Below, in pieces: positions 16,581-23,464 of a stretch of 40,480 bases of DNA. How positions within the stretch are numbered: position 1 is the first letter of the stretch; each line of letters opens with the position of its first letter. The translations under genes and the position numbers were made by a program. Source of the DNA: Streptomyces odonnellii (GTDB lineage: Bacteria; Actinomycetota; Actinomycetes; Streptomycetales; Streptomycetaceae). The stretch is taken from positions 1-40,480 of the forward strand of contig NZ_LATD01000141.1 of NCBI RefSeq assembly GCF_000981895.1, read 5' to 3'. Below the pieces are notes generated by a model that had not been told where the DNA came from, did not search any database, and saw only the letters and a program-made list of their open reading frames with translations.

Positions 16581-16618
16581 GCGGCTCGCCGTCGATGGAT
16601 CCGCCGACGCGGAGCCGC
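16581..16618. terminator. Bidirectional hairpin between convergent genes
   Basis: GCGGCTC at 16581-16587 pairs with GAGCCGC at 16612-16618. Inside, CGTCG pairs with CGACG after a 2x2 mismatch, closing a loop of about ten bases. It fills the 55-base gap between the convergent phosphatase and oxidoreductase genes, the position expected of a shared terminator. No T-tract follows, which is common in Streptomyces. Confidence 0.5.
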
Positions 16619-16625
16619 CGCGGGG

Positions 16626-17576
16626 TCATGCGGTCACCTGGATCACTTGCTTGCCCGCCACGCCGCCCCGTTCGAATGCCTGGTGCGCCGCGGCCGTGTC
16701 CGAGAGCGGATACACGCCGTTGACCACCGGGCGCAGCGCACCCGAGGTGACATGGCCGGCCAGATCGCGGAGGACGGCGGTGCCGGGGTTGGCGCTGAAG
16801 GTACGGATGCGGCGGGGACCGTACACGCTGGAGGCGGCGATCGCGGCCAGGGCGGGCGCGGAGAGTCCGACGGTGACCATGCGGCCGGTCTTGGCGAGTC
16901 GGCTTCGATAGCAGTTCAGTTCCGTGCCGACGGTGTCGAGGATCACGTCGAAGGGGCCGATCCGGTCCGAGGTGGTGGAGCCGTAGTCGAAGACCTCGTC
17001 GGCGCCGAGGCCGGTGAGAAGCCGGGCGTGGCGGTCGCGGGCCAGGGCGGTGACATGAGCGCCCATCGCGTGGGCCAGTTGCACCGCGGCCGTGCCGACG
17101 CCGCCGGCAGCGCCCCGGACCAGAACCCGTTCCCCGGCGGCAAGGTGTGTGCTGTCGCGCAGCGCGATCAGCGCGGTGGTGCCCGCGACGACCACGGAGG
17201 CCGCTTCGACCGACGAGATGCCCACTGGCGCGGGCGCGATGCGGTCCGCGGGCACTACGACGTATTCGGCCGCCCCACCGGTGGTGTGCCGCTCCCGGGG
17301 GTGCACCGTGCCCCACACCCGGTCCCCGGCCCGGTAACCCTCGACATCGGCGCCGGTCGCGGCGACGACGCCGGCGAAGTCCAGCCCCACACCGATCGGG
17401 AACCGGCGTCCCGAGACCATCTTCAGCCCTCCCGCGCGGACGATCACATCGTGTCCGTTCACGCTGGACGCCTCGACCGACACCAGTACCTCGCCCGCGC
17501 CGGGAGCGGGACGGGCGACCTCGTTGACGCGCAGGACGTCCGGCGCACCGTAGCTCGTGATCTGAACGGCCTTCAT
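16626..17576 (-). CDS. Zinc-free NADP-dependent quinone oxidoreductase (MDR superfamily)
   Basis: A 316-residue medium-chain dehydrogenase/reductase of the quinone oxidoreductase type. The N-terminal GroES-like part starts MKAVQITSYGAPDVLRVNEV. The nucleotide-binding motif GAAGGVGTAAVQLAHAMGA lies near residues 150-170, and the cysteines of the zinc alcohol dehydrogenases are absent. Such enzymes reduce quinones or enones with NADPH and are often under a linked regulator. GGAAGGG is six bases upstream of ATG 17576. It is transcribed divergently from the XRE regulator at 17705, a common pairing in Streptomyces, with a 7-bp inverted repeat in the shared region that could be the operator. The physiological substrate is unknown. 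Confidence 0.9.
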   Translation of the reverse strand: MKAVQITSYGAPDVLRVNEVARPAPGAGEVLVSVEASSVNGHDVIVRAGGLKMVSGRRFPIGVGLDFAGVVAATGADVEGYRAGDRVWGTVHPRERHTTGGAAEYVVVPADRIAPAPVGISSVEAASVVVAGTTALIALRDSTHLAAGERVLVRGAAGGVGTAAVQLAHAMGAHVTALARDRHARLLTGLGADEVFDYGSTTSDRIGPFDVILDTVGTELNCYRSRLAKTGRMVTVGLSAPALAAIAASSVYGPRRIRTFSANPGTAVLRDLAGHVTSGALRPVVNGVYPLSDTAAAHQAFERGGVAGKQVIQVTA

Positions 17577-17653
17577 GTCGTTGCCCTTCCGTGGCGGGGT
17601 GGATGATCCGATGCTGGACCCTGCGCGCGGAACCACGGTCGTTCCGCTTTTCC

Positions 17654-17670
17654 TGGGTCCGGCGGACCCA
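17654..17670. promoter_or_regulatory. Inverted repeat, candidate operator of the XRE regulator
   Basis: TGGGTCC and GGACCCA are perfect inverted arms separated by GGC, within the 128-base divergent region between the oxidoreductase and XRE genes. The element abuts the expected -35 position of the XRE promoter (its -10 is at 17693-17698), a good position for autorepression with control of the divergent oxidoreductase gene. Confidence 0.45.
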
Positions 17671-17692
17671 CCCTCACGAGCCGCGCCCGGGG

Positions 17693-17698
17693 CATACT
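17693..17698 (+). promoter_or_regulatory. -10 box for leaderless XRE gene
   Basis: CATACT, six bases (GGCGCC) before GTG 17705, with no ribosome binding site. The closest match to the -10 consensus among the leaderless genes in the window. Confidence 0.5.
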
Positions 17699-17704
17699 GG
17701 CGCC

Positions 17705-18598
17705 GTGACCGACCATTCCCTTGCCGTGAGTGACGATCCCCGGCGTGAGCTCGCCGAGTTCCTGCGTGCCCGCCGCACCCGGCTGCTGCCACAGGATGTC
17801 GGCCTGGAACCGGGCCCGAGGCGGCGTGTCGCCGGGCTGCGGCGGGAGGAACTGGCCCTGCTGGCCGGGGTGAGCGCGGACTACTACCAGCGCATGGAAC
17901 AGGGACGCGACGTCCGGCCCTCCGAACAGGTCCTGGACGCTCTCGCGCGTGCCCTCAACTTCTCCGCCGAGGAGTCCCGGTACCTGCACAGCCTCGCCGC
18001 CGCCGCCCGCACGCCCGCCCGCGGTCCGCGCCGCCACGAGCCCGAAGAGGTACCGCCCACCACGCTGCGGCTGCTGCGCACCATGACCACGCCCACGATG
18101 GTCGTCGGCCGCTTCCTGGACGTCCTGGCATGGAACCCGCTGGCCGGTGCCCTGCTCGGCGAGTTCACCCTGCTCCCCACGGCCGAACGGAATCTGCTCA
18201 AGCTGCTGCTGCACCCCGAAGCCGACCGGGCGTGCCCCGACCGGGCGGCTACCGTGGCCGAACTGACCGGGATGCTGCGGACCCAGATCGCCGCCGATCC
18301 GGGGCACCCGCGCGGTGTGGAACTCGTCGGCGAACTCGCCGTACGGAGTGACGAGTTCGCATCGCTGTGGGCGCGCCACGACGTCGAGGAGGCCGTCCGT
18401 GGCCGGATGCGTGTCCAGCACCCGATGGTCGGCGAGCTGAGCCTGGAATGGGACGCCTACCCGGTGCCGGGCACCCCCGGCCCGGTGCTCATCACCTACA
18501 CCGCCGAGGCGGGAAGCCCGGACGACGAGCGGCTCAGTTTGCTGGCCGCCCTGCTCGATTCACCGGACACGACGACAGCGGTCACCCGGAAACCCTGA
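17705..18598 (+). CDS. XRE family regulator with MmyB-like ligand-binding domain
   Basis: A 297-residue transcription factor. The N-terminal helix-turn-helix (about residues 14-85) has the signature RRRVAGLRREELALLAGVS followed by DYYQRMEQGRDVRPSEQVLDALARAL, typical of the MmyB/ClgR-like XRE group in actinobacteria. The C-terminal part (about 110-285, FLDVLAWNPLAGALLGEF, HPMVGELSLEWDAYPVPGTPG) matches the PAS-like MmyB ligand-binding domain, proposed to bind a small molecule or fatty acid. It is divergent from a quinone oxidoreductase gene that it probably controls. The start GTG 17705 has a -10 box six bases upstream, so the mRNA is likely leaderless. The ligand is unknown. Confidence 0.92.
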   Translation: MTDHSLAVSDDPRRELAEFLRARRTRLLPQDVGLEPGPRRRVAGLRREELALLAGVSADYYQRMEQGRDVRPSEQVLDALARALNFSAEESRYLHSLAAAARTPARGPRRHEPEEVPPTTLRLLRTMTTPTMVVGRFLDVLAWNPLAGALLGEFTLLPTAERNLLKLLLHPEADRACPDRAATVAELTGMLRTQIAADPGHPRGVELVGELAVRSDEFASLWARHDVEEAVRGRMRVQHPMVGELSLEWDAYPVPGTPGPVLITYTAEAGSPDDERLSLLAALLDSPDTTTAVTRKP

Positions 18599-18953
18599 CG
18601 TGCCGACCGGCTCGCGCCGACGAGGGCCAGGCGCGCCTCGCCCCCGGCCCACAGTGATCCAGCGCACAGCCGCTCCTCTCTGGCGCGCTCGTTACTCGTC
18701 GGTTAATCTCAAATGAGCGGGAAACCCCCGCTGCTCCCGGTGGCCTGGTGACGCAGCCGCCGAGAGCGCTGTCGGTTCAGCACCCTTGCGGTCCGGCCCG
18801 TCCGGACCGCCGGTACGGCGCGGCTCCGGGACAGAGTCCGCCGCCCAGCACCGTGACCGCATCAGCCACGCGCGCCCGCCGCGCCCCGCGGCCCCTGGTC
18901 AGCCATTCCGGGCCCGCCCCTCTCAGTCGTCACTCATCCCCTGGAGTCCCGTG
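18599..18953 (+). promoter_or_regulatory. Intergenic region: hairpin, imperfect dyad, terminator-like stem
   Basis: This 355-base gap before the 3-hydroxyacyl-CoA dehydrogenase gene contains no credible gene. At 18692-18706 lies an AT-richer imperfect dyad (TTA-N2-CG-N-CG-N2-TAA) that could be a regulator site. At 18716-18732 AGCGGG and CCCGCT form a 6-bp stem around a 5-base loop. At 18788-18810 a 9-bp perfect stem closes a 5-base loop; it is listed separately. The promoter of the dehydrogenase gene presumably lies here, but I could not assign hexamers with confidence. Confidence 0.4.
18788..18810 (+). terminator. 9-bp perfect stem-loop
   Basis: GCGGTCCGG (18788-18796) pairs perfectly with CCGGACCGC (18802-18810) across the loop CCCGT. 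It is 190 bases after the XRE stop and 143 bases before the dehydrogenase start, so it could terminate the former or sit in the leader of the latter. No T-tract follows. Confidence 0.4.
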
Positions 18954-20741
18954 ATGGACATCCCTCTCTCCACCATCGCCGTCGTCGGCCTCGGCACCAT
19001 GGGTACCGGTATCGCCGAGATCCTCGCCCGCGCAGGCCGCGAGGTCGTCGGCATCGACATCAGTGACATCGCCGCAGCCCGGGCGGTCGCCTCGCTCGAA
19101 GCGTCCACCGCGAGGGCCGTGGCACGGGGGCGGCTCACCGCGGAGGAGCGGCGCACGGTCCTCGCGCGATTCCGCACCTTCTCCGATCTGCACGCCGCCG
19201 CCGGCGCCGATCTGGTGATCGAGGTGGTGCCGGAGTCGTACGAGACCAAGCAGCGGGTCTTCCGGGCGCTGGACGGGATCGTCGGCCCCTCCACGATCCT
19301 TGCGACCGGCACCAACGCGCTGTCCGTGACCCGGCTGGCCGCGGACTCGGCGCACCCCGAGCGCGTGCTCGGCCTGCACTTCTTCAATCCGGCCCCGGCC
19401 ATGAAGCTGGTCGAGGTGGTGTCCTCGGTCCTCACCGCGCCCCGGGCCGTGGCGGCCGTCACCGGGCTCGCCCGGGAGCTGGGCAAGGAGCCGGTCGCGG
19501 TGGGCGACCGGCCCGGCTTTGTCGCGGACGGTCTGCTCTTCGGCTATCTCAACCAGGCCGCCGCGATGTACGAGGCCAGGTACGCCTCGCGCGAGGACAT
19601 CGACGCGGCGATGAAGCTGGGCTGCGGACTGCCGATGGGCCCGCTCGCGCTTCTCGATCTGATCGGCGTGGACACGGCCCGTACGGTCCTGGAGGCGATG
19701 TACGCGGCGTCCCGCGACCGGCTGCACGCGCCCGCGCCGGTGCTCAGGCAGCTCGCCGAGGCCGGGCTGACCGGCCGCAAGTCGGGCCGCGGCTTCTACA
19801 CGTACGAGGGCCCGGGCAGCGGCGCGGTGGTGCCGGACGCGCTCACCCCGCCGGAAATGCCCAGTCCGGGGAGTGCCGCCGCCCGCCCGGTCCGCTCGGT
19901 CGGTGTCGCGGGCTCCGGCACCATGGCGAGCGGGATCGCGGAGGTCTTCGCCAAGGCGGGTTTCGATGTGGTGCTCGCGGCGCGCACCCCGGAGAAGGCC
20001 GAGGCCGCCGCCGCCCGGATCGCGAAGTCCCTGGCCCGCTCCGTGGACAAGGGCCGGCTGACCGCCGAGGCCCGTGACCAGGCCCTGGCGCGGATCACCC
20101 CGGCCGGCTCGCTGGACGCCCTCAGCGAGGTGGATCTCGCCGTCGAGGCCGTGGCCGAGGACCTGGAGATCAAGCGGCAGCTCTTCGCCGCGCTCGACAA
20201 GGTCTGCAAGCCGGGCGCGGTGCTGGCCACGACGACCTCCTCGCTGCCGGTGGTGGCCTGTGCCCGCGCGACCTCGCGCCCGCAGGACGTGGTCGGGATG
20301 CACTTCTTCAATCCGGCCCCGGCGATGAGACTCGTCGAGGTGGTCCGTACGGTCCTCACCGCCGACGACGTCCGGGCCACCGCCCGCGCGGTGGCCACGG
20401 CCGTCCGCAAGCACCCGGTCGACTGCGGAGACCGGGCGGGCTTCATCGTCAACGCGCTGCTGTTCCCGTATCTGAACAACGCGGTCAAGATGGTCCAGGA
20501 GCACTACGCGAGCCTCGACGACATCGACGCCGCGATGAGACTGGGCGGCGGCTATCCGATGGGTCCCTTCGAACTGCTCGATGTGGTCGGGCTCGATGTG
20601 TCACTGGCCATCGAGCGGGTCCTGCACCGCGAGTTCCGGGATCCTGGCCTGGCTCCGGCGCCACTGCTCGAACATCTTGTGGCGGCGGGCTGTCTCGGCC
20701 GCAAGACCGGCCGCGGCTTCCGCGAGTACGCCCGGCGCTGA
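18954..20741 (+). CDS. Tandem-duplicated 3-hydroxyacyl-CoA dehydrogenase
   Basis: A 595-residue protein made of two complete 3-hydroxyacyl-CoA dehydrogenase units in tandem, each an NAD-binding Rossmann domain plus a C-terminal helical domain. Unit 1 (about 1-285) has GLGTMGTGIAEILARAG and GLHFFNPAPAMKLVEVV; unit 2 (about 310-595) has GSGTMASGIAEVFAKAG and GMHFFNPAPAMRLVEVV. The catalytic His of each HFFNP and the Glu of VIEVVPES/AVEAVAED are kept in both, so both halves look active. The reaction is reversible NAD(P)-linked interconversion of acetoacetyl-CoA and 3-hydroxybutyryl-CoA. Just upstream of ccr, it likely feeds C4 units into the ethylmalonyl-CoA pathway. GGAG lies 7 bases before ATG 18954. 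Confidence 0.92.
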   Translation: MDIPLSTIAVVGLGTMGTGIAEILARAGREVVGIDISDIAAARAVASLEASTARAVARGRLTAEERRTVLARFRTFSDLHAAAGADLVIEVVPESYETKQRVFRALDGIVGPSTILATGTNALSVTRLAADSAHPERVLGLHFFNPAPAMKLVEVVSSVLTAPRAVAAVTGLARELGKEPVAVGDRPGFVADGLLFGYLNQAAAMYEARYASREDIDAAMKLGCGLPMGPLALLDLIGVDTARTVLEAMYAASRDRLHAPAPVLRQLAEAGLTGRKSGRGFYTYEGPGSGAVVPDALTPPEMPSPGSAAARPVRSVGVAGSGTMASGIAEVFAKAGFDVVLAARTPEKAEAAAARIAKSLARSVDKGRLTAEARDQALARITPAGSLDALSEVDLAVEAVAEDLEIKRQLFAALDKVCKPGAVLATTTSSLPVVACARATSRPQDVVGMHFFNPAPAMRLVEVVRTVLTADDVRATARAVATAVRKHPVDCGDRAGFIVNALLFPYLNNAVKMVQEHYASLDDIDAAMRLGGGYPMGPFELLDVVGLDVSLAIERVLHREFRDPGLAPAPLLEHLVAAGCLGRKTGRGFREYARR

Positions 20742-20831
20742 TCCCCGTACCGGCCCCGCGGGATCCCGGTACCGGTCCACTCAGTGATCAAGGTCCGGGC
20801 CCCGCGGGCGCGCTCTCCTGCGTCGATGCAG

Positions 20832-20837
20832 TACGTT
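20832..20837 (+). promoter_or_regulatory. -10 box for leaderless TetR gene
   Basis: TACGTT, six bases (CACCTC) before ATG 20844, and no ribosome binding site. Confidence 0.4.
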
Positions 20838-20843
20838 CACCTC

Positions 20844-21656
20844 ATGTCCCAGCCCGCCAAGTCCTCCCGTACGAACACCAGGACCGACGTTCCGGAGAGT
20901 GCCGCAGGCACCCGCGCGGCCGCTCAGCGGCTGAAGATGCGCCGGGAGCTGGCGGCCGCGGCGATGGAACTGTTCGCGACCAAGGGGTACGAGGCGACCA
21001 CCGTCGACGAGATCGCCGCCGCCGCCGGGGTCGCCCGCCGGACCTTCTTCCGGCACTTTCGCTCCAAGGAAGAGGCGATCTTCCCGGACCACGACGACAC
21101 GCTCGTACGGGCGGAGGCGGTGCTCAACGCCGCGCCCGCCCATGAGCACCCGCTGGACACGGTCTGCCGGGGCATCAAGGAGGTCATGCGCATGTACGCG
21201 GCCTCCCCCGCGGTCTCCGTGGAGCGCTACCGGCTCACCCGCGAGGTGCCCACCCTGCGGGAGCGCGAGATCGCCTCGGTGGCCCGTTACGAGCGGCTGT
21301 TCACCCGCTATCTGCTGGGCCACTTCGACGAGCGCGACCATGCCGACGGCAATGACGACCCGCTGCTGGCGGAGGTCGCCGCGTCGGCCGTCGTCACCGC
21401 GCACAACCATGTGCTGCGCCGCTGGCTGCGGGCCGGCGGGCAGGGCGATGTGGAGGCGCAGCTCGACCATGCCTTCGCGATCGTCCGGGAGACCTTCGGG
21501 GCCGGGATCGGCGCGGGCCGGACCATCGGGGGCAAGCCGCAGCACGCCGCCGCGACGGCCCGTACCAGCGGCGATGTGCTGGTGACGGTGGCGCGTACGG
21601 ACGCACCGCTGGACGAGGTCATGCGGACCATCAAGCAGGCGCTCAGGGACGCGTAG
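20844..21656 (+). CDS. TetR family transcriptional regulator of the ccr region
   Basis: A 270-residue TetR/AcrR-type repressor. The DNA-binding domain (about residues 30-85) has the canonical RRELAAAAMELFATKGYEATT then VDEIAAAAGVARRTFFRHFRSKEEAIF. The C-terminal part is the usual all-helical ligand-binding and dimerisation domain, followed by a 50-residue extension (GGKPQHAAATARTSGDVLVTVARTDAPLDEV). It lies between the hydroxyacyl-CoA dehydrogenase and ccr, all on one strand, so control of the ethylmalonyl-CoA pathway by an acyl-CoA ligand is a reasonable inference. The start ATG 20844 appears leaderless; an in-frame ATG at 20826 would add six residues. I did not find an obvious shared operator at 18.7 and 21.8 kb. 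Confidence 0.9.
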   Translation: MSQPAKSSRTNTRTDVPESAAGTRAAAQRLKMRRELAAAAMELFATKGYEATTVDEIAAAAGVARRTFFRHFRSKEEAIFPDHDDTLVRAEAVLNAAPAHEHPLDTVCRGIKEVMRMYAASPAVSVERYRLTREVPTLREREIASVARYERLFTRYLLGHFDERDHADGNDDPLLAEVAASAVVTAHNHVLRRWLRAGGQGDVEAQLDHAFAIVRETFGAGIGAGRTIGGKPQHAAATARTSGDVLVTVARTDAPLDEVMRTIKQALRDA

Positions 21657-22068
21657 CCGCGTCCCCCGGCCTCTGCCTTCGCTTTCCCGGTGCTCCCCCT
21701 TGATCGCGATACGCCATGCGTTCCTTTGCCCACATGAAGTGATATTTGCCGCTTGCACAGCGGTAGGGATCTGCTCATGCGTGCCGCACCGGTGACAAGT
21801 GAGAGGGATTTCTGGCACCCAGTGCCTTGCCAGGTGTCACGGCGTGCCATACCGTGAAGGTGTCCGGCTGTTCCCGCAAGCCGTCTCGCTTGTGCGCCCG
21901 GACGCCTGCGTCACAGGCACCTCCCGCGCTCACCCGGCGCCGCCGATCAGCACGGTCAGCACCACAGGCCGATCAGCAGCGCCCCCGCCGAACCGACGGC
22001 ACACCTCCACCGCACCCCAGCGAGCGGCCCTCGCGGCTCGCTCCCCCAGCTTCGCCGGAGGCACCACC
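21657..22068 (+). promoter_or_regulatory. Long ccr leader with nested inverted repeats
   Basis: The 412 bases before ccr hold no credible gene. TAGGGAT at 21764-21770 is a possible -10. A dyad CCGCT/AGCGG lies just upstream of it (about 21749-21763). Further down, GTGACA (21792-21797) can pair with TGTCAC (21835-21840), and inside that CTGGCA (21812-21817) pairs with TGCCAG (21828-21833). A third hairpin, AGCGAGC (22019-22025) with GCTCGCT (22036-22042), ends 14 bases before the ribosome binding site GGAGG at 22057-22061. I looked for a cobalamin riboswitch, since the next gene is a B12 enzyme, and found no B12-box. Confidence 0.45.
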
Positions 22069-23463
22069 GTGAAGGAAATCCTGGACGCGATCCAGTCGCC
22101 GGACACCACGTCCGCCGACTTCGCCGCACTGCCCGTCCCCGGTTCGTACCGCGCGGTGACCGTGCACAAGGACGAGACGGAGATGTTCGCCGGTCTCCCC
22201 GGCCGCGAGAAGGACCCCCGCAAGTCGCTCCATCTCGACGAGGTGCCGGTGCCCGAACTCGGCCCCGGCGAGGCCCTGGTGGCCGTCATGGCCAGCTCGG
22301 TCAACTACAACTCCGTCTGGACCTCGCTCTTCGAGCCGCTGCCGACCTTCGGATTCCTGGAGCGGTACGGCAAGCTCAGCGAACTGGCCAGGCGGCACGA
22401 CCTGCCGTACCACGTCATCGGCTCCGATCTCTCCGGCGTCGTGCTGCGCACCGGCCCGGGGGTCAACGCCTGGCGGCCGGGAGACGAGGTCGTGGCGCAC
22501 TGTCTCTCCGTCGAGCTGGAGTCGTCCGACGGCCACAACGACACGATGCTCGACCCGGAGCAGCGGATCTGGGGCTTCGAGACCAACTTCGGCGGCCTGG
22601 CGGAGCTGGCCCTTGTGAAGTCCAACCAGCTCATGCCCAGGCCCCAGCATCTGACCTGGGAGGAGGCGGCAGCACCGGGACTTGTCAACTCGACCGCGTA
22701 CCGCCAGCTCGTCTCCCGCAACGGCGCCGGGATGAAGCAGGGCGACAATGTGCTGATCTGGGGTGCGAGCGGCGGACTCGGCTCGTACGCCACGCAGTTC
22801 GCGCTCGCGGGCGGGGCCACGCCGGTGTGTGTGGTCTCCAGCGACCGGAAGGCGGAGATCTGCCGGCGGATGGGCGCCGAGGCGATCATCGACCGTACGG
22901 CCGAGGACTACCGGTTCTGGAAGGACGAGCACCACCAGGACCCGCGCGAGTGGAAGCGCTTCGGCAAGCGCATCCGCGAACTGACCGGTGGCGAGGACGT
23001 GGACATCGTCTTCGAGCACCCGGGCCGTGAGACCTTCGGCGCCTCCGTCTATGTCACCCGCAAGGGCGGCACGATCGTCACCTGCGCCTCGACCTCCGGC
23101 TACACCCACGAGTACGACAACCGCTATCTGTGGATGTCCCTGAAGCGGATCATCGGCTCCCACTTCGCCAACTACCGCGAGGCGTGGGAGGCCAACCGGC
23201 TGGTCGCCAAGGGCAGGATCCACCCCACCCTGTCGAAGGTGTACGCGCTGGAGGACACCGGCCAGGCCGCGCACGACGTCCACGCCAACCGCCATCAGGG
23301 CAAGGTCGGGGTGCTGGCACTGGCGCCGCGCGAGGGTCTGGGCGTACGGGACGAGGAGCTGCGCGCGCGGCACATCGACGCCATCAACCTGTTCCGCGAC
23401 ACCCCGGCGGAGGCGGCGGCCACCGCCGGGGCCTCGCGCACCACCCTCGTCCGGGGAGCCTGA
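22069..23463 (+). CDS. ccr: Crotonyl-CoA carboxylase/reductase
   Basis: A 464-residue enoyl-thioester reductase/carboxylase of the MDR superfamily. It converts crotonyl-CoA, CO2 and NADPH to (2S)-ethylmalonyl-CoA, the committing step of the ethylmalonyl-CoA pathway and a source of polyketide extender units. The four CO2-pocket residues defined in the Kitasatospora setae enzyme are all present at the same numbers when counting from GTG 22069: Asn81 (SSVNYNSVW), Phe170 and Glu171 (IWGFETNFGG), His365 (IIGSHFANYREAW). The nucleotide-binding loop is WGASGGLGSYATQFALAGG. This numbering agreement, with GGAGG seven bases upstream, fixes the start. ecm begins one base after the stop, so the genes are co-transcribed. 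The C-terminus carries an extra alanine-rich tail of about 17 residues. Confidence 0.98.
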   Translation: MKEILDAIQSPDTTSADFAALPVPGSYRAVTVHKDETEMFAGLPGREKDPRKSLHLDEVPVPELGPGEALVAVMASSVNYNSVWTSLFEPLPTFGFLERYGKLSELARRHDLPYHVIGSDLSGVVLRTGPGVNAWRPGDEVVAHCLSVELESSDGHNDTMLDPEQRIWGFETNFGGLAELALVKSNQLMPRPQHLTWEEAAAPGLVNSTAYRQLVSRNGAGMKQGDNVLIWGASGGLGSYATQFALAGGATPVCVVSSDRKAEICRRMGAEAIIDRTAEDYRFWKDEHHQDPREWKRFGKRIRELTGGEDVDIVFEHPGRETFGASVYVTRKGGTIVTCASTSGYTHEYDNRYLWMSLKRIIGSHFANYREAWEANRLVAKGRIHPTLSKVYALEDTGQAAHDVHANRHQGKVGVLALAPREGLGVRDEELRARHIDAINLFRDTPAEAAATAGASRTTLVRGA

Positions 23464-23464
23464 G

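Noticed and set aside
21657..22068. Cobalamin riboswitch before the ccr-meaA operon
   Set aside because: No B12-box or associated paired elements could be found; the dyads present do not match that architecture.
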